From NCBI RefSeq assembly GCF_037055325.1, contig NZ_CP146373.1, forward strand, positions 1,240,001-1,304,000: DNA of 64,000 nucleotides, written 5' to 3'. Position numbers and translations under genes: made by a program. This document shows, piece after piece, positions 26,131-34,777 of the stretch (positions within the stretch are counted from its first letter, which is position 1; the number at the start of each line of letters is the position of its first letter). The notes beneath the pieces are model-generated. The model was not told the DNA's origin. It saw only the letters and a list, made by a program, of their open reading frames with translations, and did not search any database. Source of the DNA: Arachnia propionica (lineage in GTDB: Bacteria > Actinomycetota > Actinomycetes > Propionibacteriales > Propionibacteriaceae).

Positions 26131-27429
26131 GTGAGCGCCGACACAACCAGACATCGCGAGGATCCGGGCGCCGTGCGCGTCCTCACGATGTCCAGCATCT
26201 CGTTCACCCTGATGTTCGCCGTGTGGCTGATGTTCGGGATCCTCGGCAAACCCATCCAGAAGGAGTTCGGCCTGGACTCCGTGCAGCTGAGCTGGATCAG
26301 CGCCGTCGCGGTCCTCAACGGTTCCATGTGGCGCCTGCCCGCGGGCATCCTCGCGGACCGCTTCGGCGGCAAGATCGTCTTCACCGTGATGATGGCCTTC
26401 GGGGCGGTTGCCTCACTGGCAGTTTCCTTCGCCGACAACTACGCGATGCTGCTGATCCTGGCCTTCTGCGTCGGCATCGTCGGCAACTCGTTCTCGGCCG
26501 GTGTCGCGTGGAACTCGGCCTGGTACTCCCCTCAGCACAAGGGTTTTGCCCTCGGCGTTTTCGGTGCGGGCAACGTCGGCGCCTCCGTCACCAAGATCAT
26601 CGGCCCCGGCATCATCACGGCAACCGCGGGCAGCGCCGTGCTCGGCTTCCTCCCCGGCGGTTGGCGGCTCATTCCCATCGTGTACGCGATCCTGCTGATC
26701 ACGGTCGGGATCCTCCAGTGGTTCATCACCCCCTTCCCGGATCGCACACCGGGAGCGAGCGCCAAGATTTCCGAAATGCTGACACCGCTCCAGGACATCC
26801 GGGTGTGGCGCTTCAGCCTCTACTATGTGATCGTCTTCGGGGCCTACGTGGCCTACTCGGCAATCCTGCCCACCTACTACCAGGACGTGTTCAGGGTCGA
26901 TCTCGGCACCGCCGCCCTCCTGACCACCACCTTCATCTTCCCCGCATCGCTGCTGCGACCGCTGGGAGGCTGGGTCTCCGACCGGTGGGGTGCCCGCGCC
27001 GCCATGTACGCGACCTTCGTTCCGATCGGCGCTCTTTTCACCGTCTTGTGCATCCCCAGCGGGGTCGACGCACAGGGCAACGCCTACGGCCTACCGCTGT
27101 GGCTGGTGGTGACGCTGATATTCCTGATCGGCTGCACCATGGGCATCGGCAAGGCCGGGGTCTACAAGCACATCCCCACCTATTTCCCCCGCCACGTGGG
27201 CTCCGTCGGGGGGCTCGTCGGCATGCTGGGCGGCCTGGGTGGCTTCTTCCTGCCGCCGATGTTCGCCTACATCGAGAAGTTCACAGGGCTGACATCTACC
27301 CCCTTCATCGTTCTGACTGTCCTGACAGGCCTTACGCTGATCTGGATGCATCTCGTGATCTCCCGCATGAAGCGGGAGAATCCCGAGCAGGATCTCGTCG
27401 ACGTGCCCGACAGCGCCCAGCCAGCGTAG
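26131..27429 (+). CDS. narK: NarK1-type nitrate/nitrite transporter (MFS)
   Basis: This 432-residue MFS protein has about twelve helices. Features include SISFTLMFAVWLMFGILGKP, WRLPAGILADRFGGK and the nitrate-signature-like AGNVGASVTKIIGPGI, which is similar to NarK family glycine-rich motifs. It is most like NarK1-type proteins, thought to be nitrate/proton symporters. The GTG start follows GGAGGGAGC. It is divergent from the nar series and 12 bases from the next transporter. Confidence 0.9.
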   Translation: MSADTTRHREDPGAVRVLTMSSISFTLMFAVWLMFGILGKPIQKEFGLDSVQLSWISAVAVLNGSMWRLPAGILADRFGGKIVFTVMMAFGAVASLAVSFADNYAMLLILAFCVGIVGNSFSAGVAWNSAWYSPQHKGFALGVFGAGNVGASVTKIIGPGIITATAGSAVLGFLPGGWRLIPIVYAILLITVGILQWFITPFPDRTPGASAKISEMLTPLQDIRVWRFSLYYVIVFGAYVAYSAILPTYYQDVFRVDLGTAALLTTTFIFPASLLRPLGGWVSDRWGARAAMYATFVPIGALFTVLCIPSGVDAQGNAYGLPLWLVVTLIFLIGCTMGIGKAGVYKHIPTYFPRHVGSVGGLVGMLGGLGGFFLPPMFAYIEKFTGLTSTPFIVLTVLTGLTLIWMHLVISRMKRENPEQDLVDVPDSAQPA

Positions 27430-27441
27430 GAAGGAAGACCA

Positions 27442-28848
27442 ATGAGCACACCAGCCGAGAAGCCACGCTCCACAGAATGGCTCGAAGACTGGGATCCCCA
27501 GGACGAGTCGAAGTGGGACTCGAAGATCGCCTGGACCACCCTGACCATCACGACGTTCTCGCTGACCATGGCGTTCGCCTCATGGTTCCTGCCGAGCGCC
27601 ATCATCCCGAAACTCACCACCATCGGCTTCCAGTTCGACAACGCCCAGCTGTACTGGATGACCTCCATGGTGGGCCTGTCGGCAGGCATCCTGCGCCTGG
27701 TCTGGATGATCCTGCCGCCCATCATGGGAACCCGGAAGCTGGTCACCGTGACCTCGCTGCTGATGGTGCTTCCCCTGGTGGGCTGGGGATTCGCGGTGCA
27801 GGACCTCAGCACGCCCTACTGGGTGTTCATGCTGCTGGCCTTCATCGCGGGGATCGGCGGCGGAGCCTTCTCGGGCTTCATGCCATCCACCTCATACTTC
27901 TTCCCCAAGCGGCTGCAGGGGACGGCACTCGGCCTGCAGGCCGGTATCGGTAACTTCGGGGTGTCGCTGGTCCAGCTCCTGACACCTTGGCTGATCGGCT
28001 TCGCGATGGTGGGATGGTTGGGGGCTGCCCAGACCGAGCAGCTCAACGGCGCGACCCGCTCCGTCTGGTACCAGAACTCGGCGTTCATCTGGATCCCGCT
28101 GACCCTGATCTGTGCCGTCCTGGCATGGATACTGCTCAAGTCGGTTCCGATCAAGGCCAACATCAAGCAGCAGTTCGACATCTTCAGCAACCCCGACACC
28201 TGGTGGATGACGTACCTGTACATCATGACCTTCGGCACCTTCTCGGGCCTGTCTGCGCTGTTCGGACTGCTGATGAAGAACCTGTACGGTCTCGGCAACC
28301 CGGCCCTGGTGGCCGCGATCGAAGCCGGCGCGCTGCCCGGCTACTCGATCCCCGACCCGGCCGCGTATGCCTTCCTCGGCCCCCTCGTCGGCGCGGGCGC
28401 CCGCGTGCTGTTCGCCCCCCTCACCGACAAGATGGGAGGCGCGATCTGGACGCTGATCTCCGGAATCGGCATGGCCATCTCGATCGCCTTCACCACACTG
28501 GGGCTCGTCCCCGACCTGTCCTCGACCGACTCCGTCAACCGAGGCTTCACGATCTACCTGTGGGGCATGCTGGCAATCTTCCTGTTCTCCGGAATCGGGA
28601 ACGCCTCGACGTTCAAGCAGATGCCGATGATCTTCGAGCCTCGCCAGGCCGGCGGCGTGATCGGCTGGACGGCGGCCACCGCTGCCTTCGGGCCCTTCAT
28701 GTTCGGCGTCGCCCTGACCCTCGGCGTCGCCCTGCACTCCACCCTCGGTGCCGTCGCGTTCTACTTCCTCGGCGTGGCCTTCGCCATCGGTGGCGTGATC
28801 ATCACGTGGCAGCGCTACGCCCGCAAGGGTGCTCCAAAGCCCAGCTGA
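27442..28848 (+). CDS. narK: NarK2-type nitrate/nitrite antiporter (MFS)
   Basis: This 468-residue MFS protein starts with LEDWDPQDESKWDSKIAW, which matches the NarK/NarU N-terminal LTDWRPEDP motif. It has FAVQDLSTPYWVF as in NarK, plus GIGNFGVSLVQLLTPW and GNASTFKQMPMIF-like segments that form the two nitrate signatures. The extended cytoplasmic loop (YQNSAFIWIPLT region) is longer than in narK1. It is likely a nitrate/nitrite exchanger paired with the upstream symporter, as in organisms where the two are fused. Confidence 0.9.
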   Translation: MSTPAEKPRSTEWLEDWDPQDESKWDSKIAWTTLTITTFSLTMAFASWFLPSAIIPKLTTIGFQFDNAQLYWMTSMVGLSAGILRLVWMILPPIMGTRKLVTVTSLLMVLPLVGWGFAVQDLSTPYWVFMLLAFIAGIGGGAFSGFMPSTSYFFPKRLQGTALGLQAGIGNFGVSLVQLLTPWLIGFAMVGWLGAAQTEQLNGATRSVWYQNSAFIWIPLTLICAVLAWILLKSVPIKANIKQQFDIFSNPDTWWMTYLYIMTFGTFSGLSALFGLLMKNLYGLGNPALVAAIEAGALPGYSIPDPAAYAFLGPLVGAGARVLFAPLTDKMGGAIWTLISGIGMAISIAFTTLGLVPDLSSTDSVNRGFTIYLWGMLAIFLFSGIGNASTFKQMPMIFEPRQAGGVIGWTAATAAFGPFMFGVALTLGVALHSTLGAVAFYFLGVAFAIGGVIITWQRYARKGAPKPS

Positions 28849-28856
28849 GCAACCTG

Positions 28857-28898
28857 GGTGGTGAACCCGCGTGAACAGCATCGCGCGGGTTCACCACC
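28857..28898. terminator. Strong 15-bp hairpin after narK2
   Basis: GGTGGTGAACCCGCG at 28857-28871 pairs perfectly with CGCGGGTTCACCACC at 28884-28898. It begins nine bases after the narK2 stop and ends before the tRNA-Arg gene. There is no T-run, as is common for actinobacterial terminators. Confidence 0.7.
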
Positions 28899-28921
28899 AG
28901 ATGAGGTAGGCTGCGACAGTT

Positions 28922-28997
28922 GGCCCCGTAGCTCAGGGGATAGAGCACCGCTCTCCTAAAGCGGGTGTCGTTGGTTCGAATCCAACCGGGGTCGCCA
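28922..28997 (+). tRNA. tRNA-Arg (anticodon CCT), CCA encoded
   Basis: The acceptor stem GGCCCCG pairs with CGGGGTC, including one G-U pair. The D arm is GCTCAGGGGATAGAGC, the anticodon stem is CCGCT/AGCGG around CTCCTAA (anticodon CCT), and the T arm is GTTGGTTCGAATCCAAC. A G discriminator and an encoded CCA end the gene. It reads AGG codons. Confidence 0.95.
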
Positions 28998-29123
28998 CGA
29001 TGAGGTTTACGAATGCTCCCCAAAGCCGTTTGAGCCGACCTGCAAGCGCTACAGAAAAGATCGAGTCAAAACCAACCCACACACCCAGGAACCTGCGGCC
29101 GAGTTCACCATCCGACCGCCAGA

Positions 29124-29169
29124 TGGTTTCGACACAGCCGCTCGCTAACGCTCACGTGCTGGTTCAACC
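29124..29169. repeat. GGTTTCGACAC intergenic element, copy 1
   Basis: GGTTTCGACAC opens a stretch ending GGTTCAACC. The same opening 11-mer recurs at 41287-41297 in another intergenic space. Elements of this look are common in actinobacterial genomes and often lie next to gene ends. Confidence 0.5.
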
Positions 29170-29183
29170 GGCTTGGACCTGGT

Positions 29184-29772
29184 CTACTGTTTTCCGCGAT
29201 TGAGCAGCTGCTCGAAGGGAGTGACCTGCTCGAATTCGTCGGCGGGTCGCTGACGTTGCGGACCGGTCAGGCAAGACCGCAACTCCCCCACCGCGTCCTC
29301 GATGCGCCGCTGGAGCTCAGCTGCTCCGGGGCCGCCGAAGTCCTCGGTGGCGGCAAAGACCCCGGTTCGCACAGTCCGGGCCCCGAGGTAGGAGAACAGC
29401 GGACGCAGGGCGTAGTCGATCATCAGGGAATGCCGGACGGTGCCGCCGGTGGCTGCCAGCAGCACCGACATACCCTTCAGGACTCCCGGTTCGAGAATGT
29501 CGAAGAAACTCTTGAACAACCCCGAGAAAGATGCGGAGAAGGTGGGCGTAACCGCCACCAGGGCATCGGCCCCGGTTACGGTCCCGATCACGTCGGCGAG
29601 CGCGTCAGAGACGAGGCCCGTCAGCATCGCGTCGACGATGGCATGGGCGTGATCCCCGCAGGGCCACGACCCGCACGTCATCCTCCGGCATGGCGGCCGC
29701 GAATCCGTCAGTCAGCAGTTTCGTGCTGGACGGGGTCCTCAACCCTGCGTGAACTATCACGATCCTGTTCAC
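29184..29772 (-). pseudogene. NADPH-dependent FMN reductase interrupted by a one-base frameshift
   Basis: The first part reads VNRIVIVHAGLRTPSSTKLL to VVALR from a GTG at 29772. The second part continues in another frame as DHAHAIVDAMLTG, AVTPTFSASFSGLFKSFFDI and VLLAATGGTVRHSL. Joined, they give a typical CE1759-family FMN reductase of about 195 residues with the flavin-binding SFSGLFK region. Removing one C from the run CCCC at 29654-29657 restores the frame. The break may be a true mutation, a phase-variable homopolymer or a sequencing error. The start overlaps the luciferase-like monooxygenase stop (GTGA), which normally supplies its partner. Confidence 0.85.
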
Positions 29773-30932
29773 AGCCTGCCCACCGCTCCAACATTGTCCT
29801 CCTCGGCCCGGGTACCGGTCCACCTGTCGACGGCAGCCCTGCCCTCGGCGGGCTCGCCGGTTCCGAGGGCAGCGCGCCGGGCCGTGTGGGCGGGGGCATC
29901 CGGAACGCCCGGGGCCCGCCTGGCCGCGAACTCGCGGCGCAACACCGGAACCACCTCGGTGCCCAACAGCTCCACCTGCTCCAGGACCGTCTTGAGCGGC
30001 AGTCCAGCGTGATCCATGAGAAACAGCTGACGCTGGTAGTCGCCGACGTAGTCGCGGAATCCGAGGGTGCGTTCGATGACCTGCTCGGGGCTGCCGACGG
30101 TCAGTGGAGTCTGGGCCATGAAGTCCTCCAACGACGGGCCACCCCCGTAGACGGGGGCGTTGTCGAAGTAGGGCCGGAACTCGTTGACGGCGTCCTGCGA
30201 GTTGCGGCGCATGAACACCTGCCCGCCGAGCCCAACGATCGCCTGCTCCGGGGCACCATGCCCGTAATGGGCGAAACGCCGCCGGTACAGCTCCACCATG
30301 CGCTTGGTGTGGGAGGGCCCCCAGAAGATGTGGTTACTGAAGAACCCGTCACCGTAGTAGGCGGCCTGTTCCGCAATCTCGGGGCTGCGAATAGAACCAT
30401 GCCACACGAACGGCGGCACCCCGTCGAGGGGCCGCGGGGTGGCAGTGAAGGCGTGCAGCGGGGTGCGGAAGCGACCCTCCCAGGTCACGACCTCCTCATC
30501 CCACAGGCGGCGCAGCAGCGCATAGTTCTCGATGCTGAGGTCGATGCCGTCTCGGATATCCTTGCCGAACCACGGGTAGACCGGTCCGGTGTTGCCGCGT
30601 CCCAGCATCAAGTCCATGCGACCGTCAGTGAGGTGCTGCAGCGTCCCGTAGTCTTCGGCCAGCCGGACCGGATCGGTGGTGGTGATCAGGGTGGTGGCCG
30701 TGGACAGGATGATGTTCTTCGTCTGCGCGCCAACCCACGCCAGGGTGGTGGTGGGCGAGCTGGCGACGAAGGGCGGGTTGTGGTGTTGCCCGACAGCGAA
30801 CACGTCGAGTCCCACCTCGTCGGCAAGCCTCGCGATCTCGACGGTGCCCTTGATGCGCTCGTGCTCGGTGGGGGTGCGCCCGGTGGTGGGGTCGGTGGTC
30901 ACGTCACCGACGCTGAAGATTCCGAACTGCAT
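29769..30932 (-). CDS. Luciferase-like FMN-dependent monooxygenase (CE1758 family)
   Basis: This 387-residue luciferase-like (LLM) protein has MQFGIFSVGDVTTDPTTGRT, VFAVGQHHNPPF, LSTATTLITTTDPVRLAEDY and MLGRGNTGPVYPWFG, all typical of the family that oxidises organics with reduced flavin. The gene order with an FMN reductase directly downstream and overlapping is the usual one for this family, here with a broken reductase. The last 60 residues are Ala/Arg/Glu rich and may be disordered. A 22-base inverted repeat lies just upstream of the start. Confidence 0.88.
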   Translation of the reverse strand: MQFGIFSVGDVTTDPTTGRTPTEHERIKGTVEIARLADEVGLDVFAVGQHHNPPFVASSPTTTLAWVGAQTKNIILSTATTLITTTDPVRLAEDYGTLQHLTDGRMDLMLGRGNTGPVYPWFGKDIRDGIDLSIENYALLRRLWDEEVVTWEGRFRTPLHAFTATPRPLDGVPPFVWHGSIRSPEIAEQAAYYGDGFFSNHIFWGPSHTKRMVELYRRRFAHYGHGAPEQAIVGLGGQVFMRRNSQDAVNEFRPYFDNAPVYGGGPSLEDFMAQTPLTVGSPEQVIERTLGFRDYVGDYQRQLFLMDHAGLPLKTVLEQVELLGTEVVPVLRREFAARRAPGVPDAPAHTARRAALGTGEPAEGRAAVDRWTGTRAEEDNVGAVGRL

Positions 30933-30968
30933 GTCGTCTCCTCGGACAGGTCAAAATGATTGAACAGT

Positions 30969-30990
30969 AAACCAAACTGGCGGTTGGTTT
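30969..30990. promoter_or_regulatory. Inverted repeat upstream of the flavin monooxygenase
   Basis: AAACCAA and TTGGTTT are perfect 7-base arms separated by eight bases. The element is 37 bases before the monooxygenase ATG. It looks like a TetR- or MarR-type operator, but no regulator gene is adjacent. Confidence 0.45.
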
Positions 30991-31017
30991 ATTCCTGCCC
31001 CACGACGACGTGGTCGC

Positions 31018-32664
31018 TCAGGCTGGCCCCCACGCAGCCAGGTGGGTTTCTCCCCTGACCTCGCCGACCTTCTCGCTCCTGCCCAGAAGTATTCGATTCC
31101 CCGGCATGCGGGGCACCGGATACCAGTCGCCACCGTCTCCCACCGAGATGTCGAACATGTCACCGGAGCCGACATACTGGGCGCGGATCCCATCCGAGGA
31201 AGTCTTGCCAACGACGATGGAATTGAAACCGTCGGATACCCCCATCGCCTCTTCATCACCGACGGTGAATCCGAGTTCGCCTTTCGATGTTTCGTGGCTG
31301 ACATCCACAGGAGCAACTGTGTAGCTGAGATTCGAGGTCTCCTCCTCGTTCTTGGGCAAGGCCATCACATGCGCCTTGCCATCCACGTTGACCAGCCGGG
31401 GCCAATGCACCCCGTACGCTTCCCCACGGATCCCTTCAAGACCTGGAACCGAACGACAGCTGCTGGCATTCTGCCCATTACACAGCAAGATGCTTCGTTT
31501 TTCCCTCCAATGTCCTTCCGCGCCGGCAGCGCCTTCTTCTCCTGCACGGGTCAAGATTCCGACGCCATTGGGCCACGACACGTACTCGTAATCGGTCTTC
31601 GACGTGTCGACGATCTCGAAATTTCCTTCACCCGCCTCGGTCAGGCTCGGGTTGCTCCTGCCGTCCAGAGTCCGGGGACCAATGTGGAGAGGATAAGGAG
31701 ACATGACGGGATTCTCGCTGGTCGCCAGCACTTCCCCATTCCTCGCTGAGCGCAACTTCTCGATGGGTTCTTTTCTCGTGGTCCCGGCATCGTCCGAATA
31801 CTCCCAGATCGTGAATACATCACCGGTCACCCCGAGGTATCTGACTTCCCAGCCGAGGCCGTATCCCCCAGGAAGCTCTTCCCGCCAGACCTCACCACCC
31901 GTACCGTCGAGTCCGAGCAGGTGGGCGCTGTCCCCTTCCCCACCGGGAATCGCGACGACCACCCCGTCGGCCCAGGAAACCACTCGTCCCCGTCCCGCCG
32001 AGTTGCTGTCCTTACCTGCGCTCTCCTGGGGAAGAGCGATCAGGTCACTCCGGGTTCCCGTCTCGTCCAGAGTGAAGACCGTTCCCGCAAGATCGATGCA
32101 GATAATCTTGGGAGCGGAGGGAAGCACGTCGCAGCTCCATTGTGCATCAGCGTCGAGGCTCCACACCACTTCTCCGGTCGCTGCTGATACACCTGCAAGT
32201 CTGCTGCCATTCGCGTCGAGCTTGGTGTCGTCACAACTCCTGTTGTTGACCACCCAGACCACCCAGACATCACCGATCACCAAAGGACCATCGTCCAAGG
32301 GGCCGCCCCGCAAGGTGTTTCCATCGTGTTGCGGCGTTTTCGACCAGTCGTAGCAGATGCGTGGTTCCCTGAAATCGGGGAAAGCTGCAACGAGGTCGAG
32401 TTCCCACAGCTTCTTTGCTCCATTCACAAAACTGGTTCCGGGGTCTTGGAGAGGCGTGAAGGTCGGGAGTGCCAGTGGCGCGGAAGAGGACCCCTCGGGT
32501 TCCGGTGCCGCACGGTTCAGCAAACTTGGTATCACCGCCCCTCCGGCGACGATGAGAGCAGTTATCACGGCGAGGATGAGCCACCCGGAACGCCGCCTGA
32601 AAAACCCTTTGTTCACTTCGGCTTCTTGATTCCGTGGTTTTTCGGATGCTTCCACGTGCTCCAT
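31018..32664 (-). CDS. Membrane-anchored beta-propeller-like protein, function unknown
   Basis: This 548-residue protein has a short cytoplasmic N-terminus, one membrane helix near residues 28-50 (WLILAVITALIVAGGAV), and a Ser/Pro linker. A long extracellular part follows with repeated blades of the PQQ-like type (VVWSLDADAQW, VWREELPGGYG, GDVFTIW). Cysteines at CYDWSK, RSCDDTK, WSCDVL, IICIDL, LLCNGQNASSC may form disulfides. No enzymatic motif is seen. Base composition is more AT-rich than its neighbours, hinting at acquisition. It is a standalone gene. Confidence 0.6.
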   Translation of the reverse strand: MEHVEASEKPRNQEAEVNKGFFRRRSGWLILAVITALIVAGGAVIPSLLNRAAPEPEGSSSAPLALPTFTPLQDPGTSFVNGAKKLWELDLVAAFPDFREPRICYDWSKTPQHDGNTLRGGPLDDGPLVIGDVWVVWVVNNRSCDDTKLDANGSRLAGVSAATGEVVWSLDADAQWSCDVLPSAPKIICIDLAGTVFTLDETGTRSDLIALPQESAGKDSNSAGRGRVVSWADGVVVAIPGGEGDSAHLLGLDGTGGEVWREELPGGYGLGWEVRYLGVTGDVFTIWEYSDDAGTTRKEPIEKLRSARNGEVLATSENPVMSPYPLHIGPRTLDGRSNPSLTEAGEGNFEIVDTSKTDYEYVSWPNGVGILTRAGEEGAAGAEGHWREKRSILLCNGQNASSCRSVPGLEGIRGEAYGVHWPRLVNVDGKAHVMALPKNEEETSNLSYTVAPVDVSHETSKGELGFTVGDEEAMGVSDGFNSIVVGKTSSDGIRAQYVGSGDMFDISVGDGGDWYPVPRMPGNRILLGRSEKVGEVRGETHLAAWGPA

Positions 32665-32767
32665 TGCGAGGCCCTCTTCCCGGTGCTCATCGGTTGGGGC
32701 AGAGACTACAAGCCATCAGGGTCATTTTTCGTTTTCAAACAGTCATGCGATCTTTCGGAAATACTCG

Positions 32768-33589
32768 CTATCCGGCGTCGTGTGCCCTGGGCGGAGCCGG
32801 GAGCACCAGCGGCGTTCCCGTCACCGGGTCAGAAGTCACCGACACCTTGAGGCCGAACACCTGCTCCACCGTCTCCGCGGTCATCACATCAGAGGGTTTT
32901 CCCTGTGTCAGGATCTGACCGTCACGCATGGCGATGATCCGGTCCGCATAGCGGCATGCCTGATTGAGGTCGTGCAGCACAGCCACCACGGTGGTGCCGA
33001 GCACTTGGTTGAGCTCCCGACACAGCTCCAGCACCTCCACCTGGTGGGCCAGATCCAGGAATGTGGTGGGCTCGTCGAGAAGCAGCACACGCGTCTGCTG
33101 TGCCAAGGCCATCGCGATCCAGACCCGTTGCCGCTGGCCACCGGACAGCTCGGCGACGCGCCGAGTGGCCAGCGCACTGATGTTGGTACGTTCCATGGCG
33201 ACGCTGACCTGCTCGTCATCCTCATCGGACCACTGGTGCAACACACTCTGATACGGGTACCGGCCACGGCTGACCAGTTCGTGGACGGTGATGCCCTCGG
33301 GAGCTATCGAGGACTGCGCCAGAAAACCGACCTCCCGCGCGAAGGCCTTGGGGCGCATCCCGGAGATCTCCCTGCCATCGAGCAGGACTGTTCCCGAGCG
33401 CGGCGGCAGCACCTTGCTCAGCGACCTCAGCAGGGTGGATTTGCCGCAGGCATTCGGCCCGACGATCACGGTGAACGATCCTGCTTCGATGGCGACGTCG
33501 AGGCCCGCCACGACATCGGTGCCACCGGCATATCCCAGATGGAGGTCCCGGCCCTCCAGCACGAAGAACCGGGCTTCGTTCCCGCTCAA
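32768..33589 (-). CDS. Siderophore ABC transporter ATPase
   Basis: This 273-residue FecE/FhuC-type ATPase starts at a TTG at 33589 that overlaps the binding-protein stop (TTGA). It has a Walker A GPNACGKSTLL, signature ELSGGQRQRVWIAMALAQ, Walker B VLLLDEPTTFLD and H-loop VLHDLNQACRYAD. It completes the importer with the binding protein upstream and the two permeases on the opposite strand. Position-by-position it is closer to the ferric siderophore class than to heme importers. Confidence 0.9.
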   Translation of the reverse strand: MSGNEARFFVLEGRDLHLGYAGGTDVVAGLDVAIEAGSFTVIVGPNACGKSTLLRSLSKVLPPRSGTVLLDGREISGMRPKAFAREVGFLAQSSIAPEGITVHELVSRGRYPYQSVLHQWSDEDDEQVSVAMERTNISALATRRVAELSGGQRQRVWIAMALAQQTRVLLLDEPTTFLDLAHQVEVLELCRELNQVLGTTVVAVLHDLNQACRYADRIIAMRDGQILTQGKPSDVMTAETVEQVFGLKVSVTSDPVTGTPLVLPAPPRAHDAG

Positions 33590-34689
33590 CCCTGGATGGC
33601 CTTGACGATCTGGTCGCGGACGACGCGTGCCGCAGTGGGCCCGGCGTTCAGGAAGAACGGGTCATCATCGACCTTGACTGCGTGCCCGGCACCCACCGCC
33701 TTCAACGATCCCCAGAGCGCCTGTCCGGTAAGTTCCTCGTCCTTATCTCCCTGGACTCCGTAGAAAAGCCAATCCCCATCGGCCTTGTCAAGGGTTTCGG
33801 AGGAAAGCTCCTGGGAAACGCCGTCGGTGAACTGCTGGGTATCAGGGCGTTGCAGCCCCATGTCGGCGACAACGGATCCGGCGAATGATGCCGGTCCGAA
33901 GACGCGAAGTTTCTCTCCGTTCTTGCGCAGCAGCGAGATCGTTCCGGCGGTGGTCAGTGCGGATCCGGCCTCGGCGGATTCCTTCCTGAACGTCTCCAAC
34001 AAGGAGCGGGCCGCCTCCCGTTTGCCGAGAGCATCGGCCAGCAACAGGAAGTCGATCTTCCAGAATTGTCCGGTACCGCGCATCACGACGGTGGGGGCGA
34101 TGGCTGTCAGGTTCTTGTACAGGGTGTCGGCGTCATCCTTGCCTGCTTTGTTGGTGAGGATCAAATCTGGTTTGAGCGCTCCGATGGCCTCGATATCCGG
34201 TTCGGTGCGAGACCCGACCTTTGCGATGGCCTCGATGGCGGAGACCTGCTCTGGGTAGGCATCCTTCAAGTACTGGGCGACAGGATCCTCAGCCCCGGAC
34301 GCAGTGGTGGAACCCATCGGACACATGCCGAGGGCCAGCATGGCATCAGCCTGTCCCGTGGAGATGACGACCACCTTGGCGGGGGCGGCGTTGATCGTCG
34401 TCTCACCCTGTTGATGGACGACGGTGCGCGGGAAGACACCGTCGGCCTGCCCCGATCCCATTCCGCTGTCCAGCTCGGTGGGGACGACAGTGCTCTTCGG
34501 GAGACTTTTGGAGGACCCGGAGCCCGCTGACGCCGAACCGGAAGCTGCAGGAGAGGCTTCCGGGGATCCGGAGCTGGAAGGGGATGAACAGGCGGCGAGC
34601 ACAGCCAGGACGGAAACCGCCCCACCTGTCAGGATCGTGCGGCGGGAAACAGTGGGAGGCTGGGGACGCGTGGCTCGGAAAGCGCTCAT
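33586..34689 (-). CDS. Iron-siderophore ABC transporter substrate-binding lipoprotein
   Basis: This 367-residue FepB/FecB-like binding protein has a twin-arginine and lipobox N-terminus (VSRRTILTGGAV, LAACSS). The domain includes VVVISTGQADAMLALG, PDIEAIGALKPDLILTN and GPTAARVVRDQIVKAI. It starts at an ATG at 34689 with little ribosome-binding site, as the iron box lies directly upstream. It is divergent from the permeases. Confidence 0.9.
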   Translation of the reverse strand: MSAFRATRPQPPTVSRRTILTGGAVSVLAVLAACSSPSSSGSPEASPAASGSASAGSGSSKSLPKSTVVPTELDSGMGSGQADGVFPRTVVHQQGETTINAAPAKVVVISTGQADAMLALGMCPMGSTTASGAEDPVAQYLKDAYPEQVSAIEAIAKVGSRTEPDIEAIGALKPDLILTNKAGKDDADTLYKNLTAIAPTVVMRGTGQFWKIDFLLLADALGKREAARSLLETFRKESAEAGSALTTAGTISLLRKNGEKLRVFGPASFAGSVVADMGLQRPDTQQFTDGVSQELSSETLDKADGDWLFYGVQGDKDEELTGQALWGSLKAVGAGHAVKVDDDPFFLNAGPTAARVVRDQIVKAIQG

Positions 34690-34708
34690 GAATGCAAGGC
34701 TAACCTTA
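34690..34708. promoter_or_regulatory. Candidate IdeR/DtxR iron box between siderophore genes
   Basis: The right half GGCTAACCT matches the IdeR consensus well, and the full 19 bases agree at about 16 positions when A/T positions are allowed. It lies immediately upstream of the binding-protein start and 69 bases before the permease gene, so one box could control both. Confidence 0.65.
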
Positions 34709-34777
34709 ATACCGTGACAAAGACCAGCATATCTCGCAGCTCGTCGCACTCCTCGACCCGAAAAGGCTCCGCACACC

